From positions 124,001-188,000 of the forward strand of contig NZ_JAJVKW010000011.1 in NCBI RefSeq assembly GCF_024198255.1: 64,000 nucleotides of DNA, in the 5' to 3' direction. The notes under the pieces were generated by a model that searched no databases, was not told the origin of the DNA, and worked only from the letters and a program-made list of their open reading frames with translations. The translations under genes were made by a program, and so were the position numbers. This DNA comes from Myxococcus guangdongensis (GTDB lineage Bacteria; Myxococcota; Myxococcia; Myxococcales; Myxococcaceae). Positions 44,943 through 54,011 of this stretch are shown piece after piece. How positions within the stretch are numbered: position 1 is the stretch's first letter; each line of letters begins with the position of its first letter.

Positions 44943-46043
44943 GTGGCGGAGCAGGAAGGAGCGAAGCAGCGCTCTCAGGTGACACCGAAGACGGTGTTCA
45001 CCGTGTGTTTCGCGGTGCTGGCGGTGCTGGCGCTCGTGGTGCTCGTGGTGCGCACCCGCGTGGCGCTCACGCTGACGGGCATCGCGGCGCTGATCGCGCT
45101 CGCGCTGGAGCATGGCGTCTCGCGGCTGCAGCGCTGGAAGGTGCCGCGCGCCCTGGCCATCGCGCTGATGCTGACCGGCGCCCTGACGGTCCTGGCGACG
45201 CTGGCGCTGCTGGTGATTCCGGCGACGGCGGCGCAGGTGGACGCGCTCGTGGTGCAGTGGCCCCAGCTCTGGCAGGAGGTGCGCGAGTCCCGCCCGTTCC
45301 GCGGGCTGAACTCGCGACTGCACAACCTGGGCTGGATTCGTCCGCTCGAGGACGCGACGCCCCAGCTGGCGACGGGGACCTTGCCCTCGCTGCTCATGTA
45401 CGCCCTGGGCAGCATGGTGGGGCTCGTCGGCGGCGCGCTCAGCGTCTTCTTCCTGGTCGTGTTCATGCTCGTGTTCGGCGGCGGCCTGCTCAAGCGGATG
45501 CTCGACCTGCCGAAGCCCGAGCATCGGCTCCGCTACGTGCGCGTGATGCGCAACGTATACCGGGCCACGGGCGGCTACCTGACGGGGCTCACGCTCATCT
45601 GCACGTTCAACGCGCTGCTCACCTCCGCGGTGCTCGCGGCCCTGGGCGTGCCGTACTTCCTCCCGCTGGGCATCATGAGCGGCTTCTCCAGCATGGTCCC
45701 CTACGCGGGGCCTGTGGTGGCCGGTGGCTTCATCACCCTGCTGACCTGGGCCACGGGTGACATGTGGATGGCGCTCGGCGTGATGACGTACTTCGTGCTG
45801 TACGGACAGCTCGAGGGCAACGTGCTGGCGCCGCTCGTCTTCCGGCGCACCGTGCACGTCAACCCGCTGCTCATCCTGCTCGCGGTGCTCTTCTGCGCGG
45901 AGCTGGGAGGCATCGTCGGCGCGGTGGTGGCGGTGCCCGTCGCGGCCACGGTGCAGATCATCATCCGGGAGATTCTCCTCTTCCGGCAGGAGCGCCGCAT
46001 CGCGAGACCCGAAGCGCCACCACCGCCCTCCGTGCTGACGTGA
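44943..46043 (+). CDS. AI-2E family transporter (PerM-like permease)
   Basis: 366 aa from GTG 44943, with GGGGG 5 nt upstream. Earlier in-frame starts (for example ATG 44868) would add an Arg/Pro-rich leader, whereas this one gives the family length of ~350 aa. It has seven to eight hydrophobic helices. The AI-2E/PerM signature is in the second half: LTLICTFNALLTSAVLAALGVPYFLPLGIMSG, SMVPYAGPVVAG and LEGNVLAPLVFRRTVHVNPL. Members include the AI-2 exporter TqsA and many transporters of unknown substrate, so substrate is not assigned. Confidence 0.85.
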   Translation: MAEQEGAKQRSQVTPKTVFTVCFAVLAVLALVVLVVRTRVALTLTGIAALIALALEHGVSRLQRWKVPRALAIALMLTGALTVLATLALLVIPATAAQVDALVVQWPQLWQEVRESRPFRGLNSRLHNLGWIRPLEDATPQLATGTLPSLLMYALGSMVGLVGGALSVFFLVVFMLVFGGGLLKRMLDLPKPEHRLRYVRVMRNVYRATGGYLTGLTLICTFNALLTSAVLAALGVPYFLPLGIMSGFSSMVPYAGPVVAGGFITLLTWATGDMWMALGVMTYFVLYGQLEGNVLAPLVFRRTVHVNPLLILLAVLFCAELGGIVGAVVAVPVAATVQIIIREILLFRQERRIARPEAPPPPSVLT

Positions 46044-46153
46044 GTCACCCGGACTGACGCGAGGCAGGTGGCCGCTCCACGCGGCGGACCTCCGCACGCA
46101 CGGCCGCGAGCGACGCGCCTCGCGAGACGGTGGGCCCCGAAGCGGCGAGCGCC

Positions 46154-47485
46154 TCAGCCCCCAGCGACCTCGCGCAGCGACTCCTCCATGCCGCCCAGCA
46201 GCTCATCGAGCGCGGCGTCCGGGATGTTCAGCGCGGGGGCGATGTACACGGTGTCCCCGAGCGGGCGCAGGTACAGCCCCCGCTTGCGCGCGGCCTCGTA
46301 CACACGCCATCCACCGCTCGCGAGATAGCCCCCGCCGCCCAGGTCCACCGCGCCCACCATGCCCACCGCGCGCGGGCGCACCAGGCCCGGAATCGTCGCG
46401 GCCATCCGCTCGAACGCGGCCTTCACCTTCGGCGCCTTGCGCGCCACCTGCCCCAGCACGTCCTCGTCCCGATACACCGCGAGCACCTCGCGAGCGATGG
46501 CCGCGCCCAGCGGGTTGCCGCAGTACGAGTGCCCGTAATACAGCGCCCGGGACGACGCGCCGAGGAAGCCCGAGAAGATGCGCTCCGACGCGAGCGTCAC
46601 CGCGAAGGGCATCAGCCCGCCCGACAGCGCCTTCGCGAGGCAGAGCAGGTCCGGCACCACGCCCGCCAGGTCCACCGCGAAGCGCGCGCCCGTGCGCCCC
46701 ATGCCGGTGAAGACCTCGTCGGCGATGAGGAACGTGTCCACCGCGCGCGTGGCCTCGCGCACCGCGCGCAGGAAGTCCGGCGAGTACATCTGCATGCCGG
46801 AGGCGCCCTGGATGACGGGCTCCACGATGACCCCCGCGATGTCCTCCGGGTGCTCGCGCAGCGCGGCCTGGACCTGGGCGAAGGCGCGCTCCCAGCCGCC
46901 CTCCTCCGCTGGCGAGGGCACGTGCACCACGTCGAACAGCAGCGGGCCGAAGATGTCGCGGAACTCGCGCACGCCGCCCACGCTCGTGGAGCCCAGCGTC
47001 TCGCCGTGGAACGCGCCCGTCAGCGTGATGAAGCGCGTGCGCTCCGGCTGCCCGTTCTGCGCCCAGTACTGCGCGGCCATCTTGATGGCCACCTCCACCG
47101 CGGTGCTCCCGTTGTCCGAGTAGAAGACGCGCGACAGGCGCTCCCCCGAGGGCAGGTCCGCGCGCTCCGAGCCCGGGGCGATGGCGACCAGCTCGGCGGC
47201 GAGCGCGGCGGCGGGTTCGTGCGTGATTCCAGCGAGCGAGACATGGGGCAGCCGGCCCGCCTGCTCGACGAGGGTCCGCACCAGGCGCGGGTGACGGTGG
47301 CCCAGGGTGGACACCCACCAGGAGCCGTTCGCGTCCAGGTAGCGCCGCCCGTCCACGTCGAAGAGGTAGGGCCCCTCCGAGCGCGCGATGACCAGCGGGT
47401 TCGTCCCCGCGATGTACGCCTCCATGGCGGTGTACGGGTGCCAGACGTGCTGCTTGTCCAGCTTGACGATGTCGGCCCGCTCCAT
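46154..47485 (-). CDS. bioA: Adenosylmethionine-8-amino-7-oxononanoate aminotransferase
   Basis: 443 aa from ATG 47485. Class III PLP aminotransferase with BioA-specific blocks: DKQHVWHPYTAM at the start, DANGSWWVSTLGH, FYSDNGSTAVEVA and GAFHGET. FLIADEVFTGMGRTG carries the Asp that contacts the pyridine nitrogen, and LLCLAKALSGG carries the PLP Lys. It makes 7,8-diaminopelargonate from KAPA and SAM in biotin synthesis, in the cytoplasm. No other bio genes are adjacent. It converges with the AI-2E gene (110 bp apart). Confidence 0.93.
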   Translation of the reverse strand: MERADIVKLDKQHVWHPYTAMEAYIAGTNPLVIARSEGPYLFDVDGRRYLDANGSWWVSTLGHRHPRLVRTLVEQAGRLPHVSLAGITHEPAAALAAELVAIAPGSERADLPSGERLSRVFYSDNGSTAVEVAIKMAAQYWAQNGQPERTRFITLTGAFHGETLGSTSVGGVREFRDIFGPLLFDVVHVPSPAEEGGWERAFAQVQAALREHPEDIAGVIVEPVIQGASGMQMYSPDFLRAVREATRAVDTFLIADEVFTGMGRTGARFAVDLAGVVPDLLCLAKALSGGLMPFAVTLASERIFSGFLGASSRALYYGHSYCGNPLGAAIAREVLAVYRDEDVLGQVARKAPKVKAAFERMAATIPGLVRPRAVGMVGAVDLGGGGYLASGGWRVYEAARKRGLYLRPLGDTVYIAPALNIPDAALDELLGGMEESLREVAGG

Positions 47486-47709
47486 GGGTGTTCCCCTTCC
47501 CCTGCGTGTGACGTGTAGGCGGAGCGCTCCGTACCGGAAACCGGCCCCCTTGCGCCCCGCGTCAACGCGGCGGGCCACACGTTGGACTGATGGCGCCCTG
47601 AAGCCCGGGCCCCTTCGGAGCCCCCGGGGAGGCATCTTCCGTCCCGGGATGACGTGGCCATGACATGGGCGGTGTTGGCTCTCCTGGACACCGAACCGGG
47701 AAAAGCGCC

Positions 47710-48504
47710 ATGGCCGTCCTCATCTTCTTCGTCTCGCACTGGCTGCTCTGTGTGTTCTTCCAGAGCTTCTTCCAGCACCGGTACGCCGCGCACCGCATGT
47801 ACACCATGGGTCCGCGCACGGAGCGGGTGATGCACCTGCTCACCTACCTGGTGCAGGGCTCGTCGTACCTGTCGCCCAAGGCCTACGCGATTCTTCACCG
47901 CGAGCACCACGCCTTCTCGGACACGGAGAAGGACCCGCACTCGCCGCACTTCTTCACGGACGTGTTCCGGATGATGCTGCACACGAAGAAGCGCTACGAC
48001 GACTTCGCGGCGGGCAAGGGTGAGACGGAGAAGCGCTTCCTCGGGGGCTATCCCGAGTGGCCGCTGGTGGACGACACGCTGCGCACCTCGTGGGTGGCGA
48101 CGCTGGGCTGGGTGGCATTCTACGCCTCGTTCTACGTGCTGTTCGCCACGTCGCCCTGGCAGTTCCTGCTGCTGCCGGTGCACTTCCTGATGGGGCCGGT
48201 GCACGGGGCCATCGTGAACTGGTGCGGCCACAAGTACGGCTACCGGAACTTCGACAGCAGCGACAAGTCGCGCAACACGCTGCCCGTGGAGGTGCTGTGC
48301 ATGGGCGAGCTGTTCCAGAACAACCACCACAAGTACGGCAGCAGCCCGAACTTCGCGGCGCGCAAGTTCGAGGTGGACCCCACGTGGCAGGTGATGCGCG
48401 TGCTGGCGAAGCTGGGCGTCATCCGCATCGCCACTCCCCAGCGCGCGGTGTGGCCGGAGCCCCGCGAGGCGGCGCGTGAGGCAGGGGTCGCCCGGGCGGC
48501 CTGA
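47710..48504 (+). CDS. Fatty acid desaturase (second copy, acyl-CoA desaturase type)
   Basis: 264 aa from ATG 47710. Di-iron His clusters: HRYAAHR (23-29), REHHAFSDTEKDPHSPH (~73-90) and NNHHKYG (~205). Four membrane helices lie between them. Sequence around the second cluster (EHHAFSDTEKDPH) is closer to sterol-desaturase-like/acyl-CoA desaturases than to the enzyme at 20.2 kb. It would alter membrane acyl chains. It is divergent from bioA and ends in a strong hairpin. Confidence 0.88.
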   Translation: MAVLIFFVSHWLLCVFFQSFFQHRYAAHRMYTMGPRTERVMHLLTYLVQGSSYLSPKAYAILHREHHAFSDTEKDPHSPHFFTDVFRMMLHTKKRYDDFAAGKGETEKRFLGGYPEWPLVDDTLRTSWVATLGWVAFYASFYVLFATSPWQFLLLPVHFLMGPVHGAIVNWCGHKYGYRNFDSSDKSRNTLPVEVLCMGELFQNNHHKYGSSPNFAARKFEVDPTWQVMRVLAKLGVIRIATPQRAVWPEPREAAREAGVARAA

Positions 48505-48551
48505 AGCCTCCGGGGGCCCGCCAGGCTCCTCGCAAGACCTTGAAGGACACG

Positions 48552-48585
48552 TCGCGCCGAGGGGATGACCGTCCCCCCGGCGCGA
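48552..48585 (+). terminator. Hairpin terminator after the desaturase
   Basis: TCGCGCCG (48552-48559) pairs with CGGCGCGA (48578-48585). After one A-C mismatch, five more pairs (GGGGA/TCCCC) leave a 6-nt loop. It is followed by GTCGTTTCC, only a weak T-run. It lies 48 bp past the desaturase stop. Confidence 0.6.
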
Positions 48586-48673
48586 GTCGTTTCCGGCCGT
48601 TACCTCCACCGGAGGCCGGGCGAGCGGGCGGGTGGGCGGCGCGAACGCGGGGCCCGCGTTAGAACTGCTCCCC

Positions 48674-49855
48674 GTGCCTACAGAGACCCCGCTCCGCCTC
48701 CGTATCCTCGACGCAGTCACAGACGTCCCGGCCGCTGACTGGGACGCGCTGGCCGGCCTGGACGCACCGCCCTTCATCCGGCACGCGTGGCTGGCGGCGA
48801 TGGAGGAGAGCGGCAGCGCCACCGAGGAGACCGGCTGGGCGCCACATCACCTGACGCTGTGGCGGGGCGAGAGGCTGGTGGCGTCGGCGCCCGCGTATCG
48901 CAAGTTCCACAGCATGGGCGAGTACATCTACGACTTCGGGTGGGCGGACGCGGCGGCCCGGCTCGGCGTGGAGTACTACCCGAAGCTCATCGTCGGTGGG
49001 CCGTTGTCCCCGGCCACGGTGCCGCGCCTGCTCGTGGCCCAGGGTGAGGACGTGCCCGCGATGCGCAAGGCGCTGTTGGCCGCGGCGGTGGAGAGCGCGC
49101 AGGAGGCGGGTTGCTCGTCGGTGCACTTCCTCTACCCGACGGACGACGAGGCTGACTTCCTGGAGGAGCAGGGGCTGGCGCGGCGGGTGACGCTCCAGTT
49201 CCATTGGAAGAACCCGGGGTACGGCGGGTACGACGACTACCTCTCGCGGTTCGACTCCAAGCGGCGCAACCAGCTCAAGCGCGAGCGGGCGGCGGCAGCC
49301 ACGCAGGGAATCCTCCTGCGCACGGTGCGGACCACGGAGCTGACCCCGGCGCACGCGAAGCGCGCGTACGAGTTCTACACGGCCACGTGCGAGCGGCACG
49401 CGTGGGGGCAGATACAGCTCACGCCGGGGTTCTTCTCGCGGGTGTTCAAGGCGATGCCGGACCAGGTGGAGATGGTGGAGGCGGTGCGCGAGGGACGGGT
49501 CATCGCGGGGGCCTTCAACCTGGCGACGAAGGAGCGGCTGTATGGCCGCTATTGGGGCAGCACGGAAGAGCACCCGTTCCTGCACTTCCACGTGTGCCTG
49601 TACCACTCGGTGGACGACTGCATCCGCGCGGGGCGCAAGGTGTTCGAGCCGGGCGCGGGCGGCGAGCACAAGGTGTCACGAGGCTTCGAGCCCACCGCGG
49701 TGCACAGCGCGCACGTCATCTTCGACCGCAGGTTGGACGGCGCGGTGCGCGACTACGTGCGGCGTGAGCGGGCGAGGTTGAACATGGCGGTGGAGGAGGC
49801 CGAGCAGATCTGCGGCCTCAAGCCCTGGCCCTTGAAGCAGGCCAGCGGCACCTGA
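48674..49855 (+). CDS. FemAB/GNAT-like protein (DUF482-type peptidogalycan family)
   Basis: 393 aa from GTG 48674, which gives the natural start PTETPLRLRILDAV; GTG 48632 would add 14 residues. The family pattern (PF04339/COG3146) is clear: DAPPFIRHAWLAAMEESG, APAYRKFHSMGEYIYDFGWADAA, YYPKLIVGGPLSPATVPRLL, SVHFLYPTDDEADFL, QFHWKNPGYGGYDDYLSRFDSKRRNQLKRE and GRYWGSTEEHPFLHFHVCLYH. These proteins join two GNAT folds like FemX and Leu/Phe transferases. The likely function is aminoacyl transfer to an envelope component, but no substrate is established. Confidence 0.85.
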   Translation: MPTETPLRLRILDAVTDVPAADWDALAGLDAPPFIRHAWLAAMEESGSATEETGWAPHHLTLWRGERLVASAPAYRKFHSMGEYIYDFGWADAAARLGVEYYPKLIVGGPLSPATVPRLLVAQGEDVPAMRKALLAAAVESAQEAGCSSVHFLYPTDDEADFLEEQGLARRVTLQFHWKNPGYGGYDDYLSRFDSKRRNQLKRERAAAATQGILLRTVRTTELTPAHAKRAYEFYTATCERHAWGQIQLTPGFFSRVFKAMPDQVEMVEAVREGRVIAGAFNLATKERLYGRYWGSTEEHPFLHFHVCLYHSVDDCIRAGRKVFEPGAGGEHKVSRGFEPTAVHSAHVIFDRRLDGAVRDYVRRERARLNMAVEEAEQICGLKPWPLKQASGT

Positions 49856-49900
49856 CCCGCGTCGACTGATAAGACTCTGTGTCTGAAAGGGGCAGGGTCG

Positions 49901-51325
49901 ATGTCGGGAATCGTCGCGCTGTGGGATGCATGGTGTGCGCGTCAGCGTCGCGCGGGCTTCGAGGGGCGCCAGGGAGTCGAGCCACTCACCCGCGAAGAAC
50001 TCGAGCGCTACGAGGCCGCGTTCTGGCGACGAGGCTTCGAGCTGCCTGGAGACTTGAGGGCGCTGCTCGAGGCACGCGGCATCGTCTGGGTGACGCCCAT
50101 CGAATCGGACGAAGGAGAGACGATTCCTGGGCTGCGCCTCCTGAACGACCTGTGGCGGCTCGATGACGACGACCGCCACCTGGAGCTGGCCGAGCTGAAT
50201 GGCGTGGCGGCCGCGCGGCACTGGTTGTTGTTCACCACGGAGCGAGGAGACCTGGAGCCCGCGTGGGCGTTCGACCACCGCTTCGGCGCGCAGGGCGTGG
50301 GCAGTTATCACCAGGACCTCGTCTGCACCGACCCGGTGGGAGAGGACGAGCCGTTGCCCCTGGCGTCTCCCAATCTGGAGGCGTGGCTCGCCGCGAAGCT
50401 CGACGACATCGAGACACGACGACGAGGACTGAGCCTCGAGTCCCTCCCCCAGGAGCAACACCCCGTCGAGAGCTTCACGCAGCAGCAAGCGGCGGTGCTC
50501 GCGAGGGTGGAGGCGAGGCATCAGCGAGAGGCCTTGAACTGGAAGACCCTCGACCGTGACTGGCGGTACCTCGCGAGCGGGACACGAGACGAAGCCGTGC
50601 TCCGTCAAATCCTCGAGGGAGTCCGTCGAGACCGACAGCAAGGCCGCCCGGGCGTGCCCTTCGACGCGATTGCACGAGGGGGAAGCTGGCCCTGGGACTA
50701 TCCAGGTCCTGCCCAGTTGGCGGCGCGGCTCGATGAGCCTTCGAGACGCAAGGTGATGGCCTGGGCGCTCGAACGGGCGGGAGGTACGGCGCTCTCCGCC
50801 GCCATCGAAACGCTGCGCTCGGGGCAACCGGGCTCACGTGAGCTGCAGCGACAAGTCTCGGCGGCCGGCTGGGTCGAGCGAGCCATCGACCTGTCGACGC
50901 CAGCGGGTCGAGGACGTGTCCTCGCACGTGCGTCGGCGCTCGCGCTGTCATCGGACCTGTCCGAGAGCAACATGGAGCGAGTGCTGACGCTCTGCGCGAA
51001 CGTGGGCGGAGGGGCCCCCGGCGCATGGAACCTGCTCGACGCCTGGGACCACCTCGAAGAAGTCCTGGCCGGACGCACCCAGCCGGGCATCGAGCGAGCA
51101 GCGCCGCCACCCGAATCAGCGCTCGTCCACGAGCTGCGGGCCTATGTGCAAACCCATCCAGGTCCACAGCGAGCCCTCGCCGATGACCTGGCCACGAGCT
51201 GGGGCCCACGGCTCACCACCGCCGCGCCCACGGACCGCGAGTCGCTGACACGGGTCCTGAAATCAGCCCTCAAGTCCCCGAAGCTCGCCGAGGCACTGAG
51301 CGCACTGCTCGCACGACTGCCCTGA
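49901..51325 (+). CDS. Hypothetical protein with N-terminal SMI1/KNR4 (SUKH)-like region
   Basis: 474 aa. Residues ~25-170 resemble the SUKH fold: LTREELERYEAAFWRRGFELPGDLRALLEARG, then PGLRLLNDLWRL, ARHWLLFTTERG and SPNLEAWLAAKLDD. The second half is helical and Arg/Glu/Leu-rich without known motifs (for example RRKVMAWALERAGGTALSAAI). SUKH proteins often act as immunity factors against polymorphic toxins, yet no toxin lies next to this one. Codon use is good. The assignment rests on pattern only. Confidence 0.6.
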   Translation: MSGIVALWDAWCARQRRAGFEGRQGVEPLTREELERYEAAFWRRGFELPGDLRALLEARGIVWVTPIESDEGETIPGLRLLNDLWRLDDDDRHLELAELNGVAAARHWLLFTTERGDLEPAWAFDHRFGAQGVGSYHQDLVCTDPVGEDEPLPLASPNLEAWLAAKLDDIETRRRGLSLESLPQEQHPVESFTQQQAAVLARVEARHQREALNWKTLDRDWRYLASGTRDEAVLRQILEGVRRDRQQGRPGVPFDAIARGGSWPWDYPGPAQLAARLDEPSRRKVMAWALERAGGTALSAAIETLRSGQPGSRELQRQVSAAGWVERAIDLSTPAGRGRVLARASALALSSDLSESNMERVLTLCANVGGGAPGAWNLLDAWDHLEEVLAGRTQPGIERAAPPPESALVHELRAYVQTHPGPQRALADDLATSWGPRLTTAAPTDRESLTRVLKSALKSPKLAEALSALLARLP

Positions 51326-51337
51326 CTGGCCCAGCGG

Positions 51338-51943
51338 TCAGGTCCCAGTTCCCTGCCGCAAGTACGACGCGAGGTCGGGCCACTCCACCCACTCCTGGCT
51401 CTCGGCCCGCCGATTCACGACCTTGAAACCCCGAGGGGTCATCTCGCCATGTCCGATGAGCACCAGGTCCTCGACGGCGGGGGGATATCTCCATTTCCCC
51501 TTGATGGCTGACTCACGAATCGCGGTGACGTACTCCTCCACATGGTTCGCGTCGCGCCCGTAGCCAATCATCACCCGAAGCGGCGCATAGCCGACCATGA
51601 GCTTCCAGAAGTCCTCCATGAAGGAGTGGACGTTCCAGTTGTTTTCATGCTCGAGAATCACGACCGGCTGGGTGAACGTGCCCCAATCAGAAAAGAGGGT
51701 GTAGTCGAAGAGGAACTCACGCGCCCACCCCGTCTTCATCATGCTCGGCGCCCAATCGCGGGGGGCTTCGATGCTGGTCGAGCAGGCCGCCAGATTGAGT
51801 TCGCGAGCAGCGGCCTGAAGCCTTCTCGCCATGAACTGGGTCCAGTTCTTCGACCCCTCGACGGGCTCCTCGACGTTCCAGTCCACCGGCAACGCGTTCG
51901 TCAGAGACCGCGCGAAGTCCAAGGCATTCACGGCGTCAGGCAT
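51338..51943 (-). CDS. Hypothetical protein
   Basis: 201 aa from ATG 51943, preceded by GGGGGG. Aromatic and acidic strands occur around WAREFLFDYTLFSDWGTFTQPVVILEHEN, followed by a helix FMEDFWKLMVGYAPLRVMIGYGRD. An Asp (FDYTLF) followed by a Glu-x-Glu-like strand (ILEHEN) and then a helix recalls PD-(D/E)XK nuclease-like folds, but the usual Lys is absent, so this is a weak hint only. It converges with the SUKH-like gene 12 bp away. Confidence 0.6.
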   Translation of the reverse strand: MPDAVNALDFARSLTNALPVDWNVEEPVEGSKNWTQFMARRLQAAARELNLAACSTSIEAPRDWAPSMMKTGWAREFLFDYTLFSDWGTFTQPVVILEHENNWNVHSFMEDFWKLMVGYAPLRVMIGYGRDANHVEEYVTAIRESAIKGKWRYPPAVEDLVLIGHGEMTPRGFKVVNRRAESQEWVEWPDLASYLRQGTGT

Positions 51944-52094
51944 GTACCCCCCACGTTCAGGCGCTTCGTCCGCGAAGCGTGCGCGGGTCAATCGCGCACC
52001 GTGCCGAACTCAATACCAGAAGCACGCTCAGGCATTCACTCGGCACGGCGGGGTCTGAACGGCACCTGACATCCAGACCCGCGCGGGCCCAAGC

Positions 52095-53150
52095 TCACCG
52101 CACCGGATGCGTCGTCCAGCGCATCCCATCCGCGCTCGAGGCCAGCACGTGGCTCCCGGCCAACCACAGCCGGTCCGCGCCAGCGATCAACCGCCCCACG
52201 TCCGGCACGTTCCTCGCCACCGAGGACTCCTTGGGAACGGCGCGCCGCTCGAACCCCGAGGCATCCACGCGGTACACCCCCTCCGCGTCCGCGACATAGA
52301 ACTCGCCGCCCCACCGCTCCGCCGAGTGGATGCGACCCACGCGCGCGACCACGCGGCACCCCTCTGCCGTGCCCAGGATGACATCCCCCCGCGTCGTCCC
52401 CGCGACCACCGCTCCCGAGGGGAAACACCGCACGAACGACACCTCGCCACTCACGAAGGAGTGGACCTCGCGCCACCCCCCCTCCCCGTGCATCCAGAGG
52501 CCCTGGCCCCCCGCGTAGAGCACCCGCCGCCCGTCCGCGCCCAGGCAGCTGTCCAGCGCGAGCACCCGCCCCGGCAGCGCGCCCAGGGACTGCGCCCAGC
52601 GCATCACCCCGCCCTCGCGCACGAGCACCCCCACCTCCGCTGGCGAGTCGAGCCCGAACCCCCGGCTCCCCGCCAACACGACCTCCTCGCCGCTGAAGCA
52701 CGCCTGCGTCCCCACGAGCCCCGCGGGCGCCCCCTCGTACTGCAACGCCTCCCACACCCCACCCTCGCCCGCCCGCACGGCCATGAACCAGGCTGAGCCC
52801 CCATACGAAACCAGCGCGCCGTGGCGCCCCGACCCCAACAGGCGCAGCGCGTCGACCGTCCCCGTCTGCGTCACCCGCTCCAGCGTCCACCCACCCGCCG
52901 TGCGGACCGCCACCGACTGGTACGCGTCCACCTCGAACCTGGCGTCCTCCCCACCGTCCTCGTCGTCCTCGGAGCCGGAGTCGACCAGGGTGGAGTACGC
53001 CTCCGAATCGATGGGCAGGTTCCAGTCCTCGACCGGCCCCGGCCCACCCCCGTGGTCATTGTCCGGATGGGGATGGCTGACGAGCAGCATCAGCTCCTGC
53101 TCATCGCGGATGCAGCCCGTCGACACGACGCCTCGAAACGTGTGCTCCAA
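52095..53150 (-). CDS. Hypothetical propeller-like protein
   Basis: 351 aa. The first ~70 residues are polar and Asp/Glu-rich (SGSEDDEDGGEDARFEV). From ~75 on, ~40-residue repeats suggest a beta-propeller: GGWTLERVTQTGTVDALRLLG, GALVSYGGSAWFMAVRAGEGGVWEAL, RRVLYAGGQGLWMHGEGGWREV, GRIHSAERWGGEFYVADAEGVYRV and ADRLWLAGSHVLASSADGMRW. There is no signal peptide. Function unknown; a binding scaffold is likely. Confidence 0.6.
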   Translation of the reverse strand: MEHTFRGVVSTGCIRDEQELMLLVSHPHPDNDHGGGPGPVEDWNLPIDSEAYSTLVDSGSEDDEDGGEDARFEVDAYQSVAVRTAGGWTLERVTQTGTVDALRLLGSGRHGALVSYGGSAWFMAVRAGEGGVWEALQYEGAPAGLVGTQACFSGEEVVLAGSRGFGLDSPAEVGVLVREGGVMRWAQSLGALPGRVLALDSCLGADGRRVLYAGGQGLWMHGEGGWREVHSFVSGEVSFVRCFPSGAVVAGTTRGDVILGTAEGCRVVARVGRIHSAERWGGEFYVADAEGVYRVDASGFERRAVPKESSVARNVPDVGRLIAGADRLWLAGSHVLASSADGMRWTTHPVR

Positions 53151-53321
53151 GCACCCTCCCAGGACGAGGTCCGCTGCCTACACCACGGGAGGCAAGCCGG
53201 GCCAGCACCCCCTCCCCGGCCCCCTCCGGAGGCCGTCCCGTGTCTCCCACCAGCCAGGCGCGCGCCCGGCCCCTCACGGGGAAGTTGAGAAACCGGGGTG
53301 ACCCTCTAGAGTAGAACCGTC

Positions 53322-54011
53322 ATGAAAGCCCCGGAGAAGGACGAAGACTTCATCCAGTGGTACGAGGACTGCTGGGCGGACCGCGATGAAGTCGAGTACC
53401 CCAAGATGTTCGGCGCCATCGACGAAGGCGTCTTCACACTCGACCAGACGGACGCCATCCAGGCCTGGATGGAGAGCGAAATCGCGCAGGTAGAAGGTGA
53501 ACCGGACCCCAACTGGGGCCCCATGGGCGTGCGAGTGGCCAAGCCCAGCCCCGACTATCCCTACTGGACCTACGTCACCAGCGGCCTGTCCAACCCCTTC
53601 ACCATCGCCCCCGGTGAGGAGATCGCCGCCGACGCCACCAGCGGCATCGGCTACGAGATGGTCATCCACACCCCGGAGGAGGCCAAGTGGCCCGTGTTCC
53701 GGCTGCTGGACATGATGGCCTACAACCTCGTGTGCATGCGCGCCTTCGCGCTCAACCACCGCTACCCCGTCGAGGGCACCCTGGACGGCGGCGACTCCAA
53801 GCTCAGCGGCTTCGTGTTCGTCAGGGACCCCTCGCGCCCCGACCACTTCGCCCTGGAGAGCGGCAAGGTGCAGCTGCTCACGCTCGTCGGCGTCACCAAG
53901 AACGAGATGGCCTTCGCGCGCTCCAACGGCATGGACAAGCTGATGGAGAAGCTGGTCGCCGCGGGCTCGGGCTACATCACCCAGCCCGAGCGCGACGAAG
54001 TGAAGCTGTAG
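53322..54011 (+). CDS. Suppressor-of-fused (SUFU)-like domain protein
   Basis: 229 aa. The central part fits the SUFU superfamily: PYWTYVTSGLSNPFTI, then GYEMVIHTPEEAKWPVFRLLDMMAYNLV, GFVFVRDPSRPDHFAL and KVQLLTLVGVTKNEMAFARSNGMDKLMEKL. Bacterial SUFU-domain proteins are frequent immunity proteins, and this could be one, but no toxin gene adjoins it. The stop (TAG) abuts the stop of the convergent kinase gene with no space between. No signal peptide. Confidence 0.65.
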   Translation: MKAPEKDEDFIQWYEDCWADRDEVEYPKMFGAIDEGVFTLDQTDAIQAWMESEIAQVEGEPDPNWGPMGVRVAKPSPDYPYWTYVTSGLSNPFTIAPGEEIAADATSGIGYEMVIHTPEEAKWPVFRLLDMMAYNLVCMRAFALNHRYPVEGTLDGGDSKLSGFVFVRDPSRPDHFALESGKVQLLTLVGVTKNEMAFARSNGMDKLMEKLVAAGSGYITQPERDEVKL

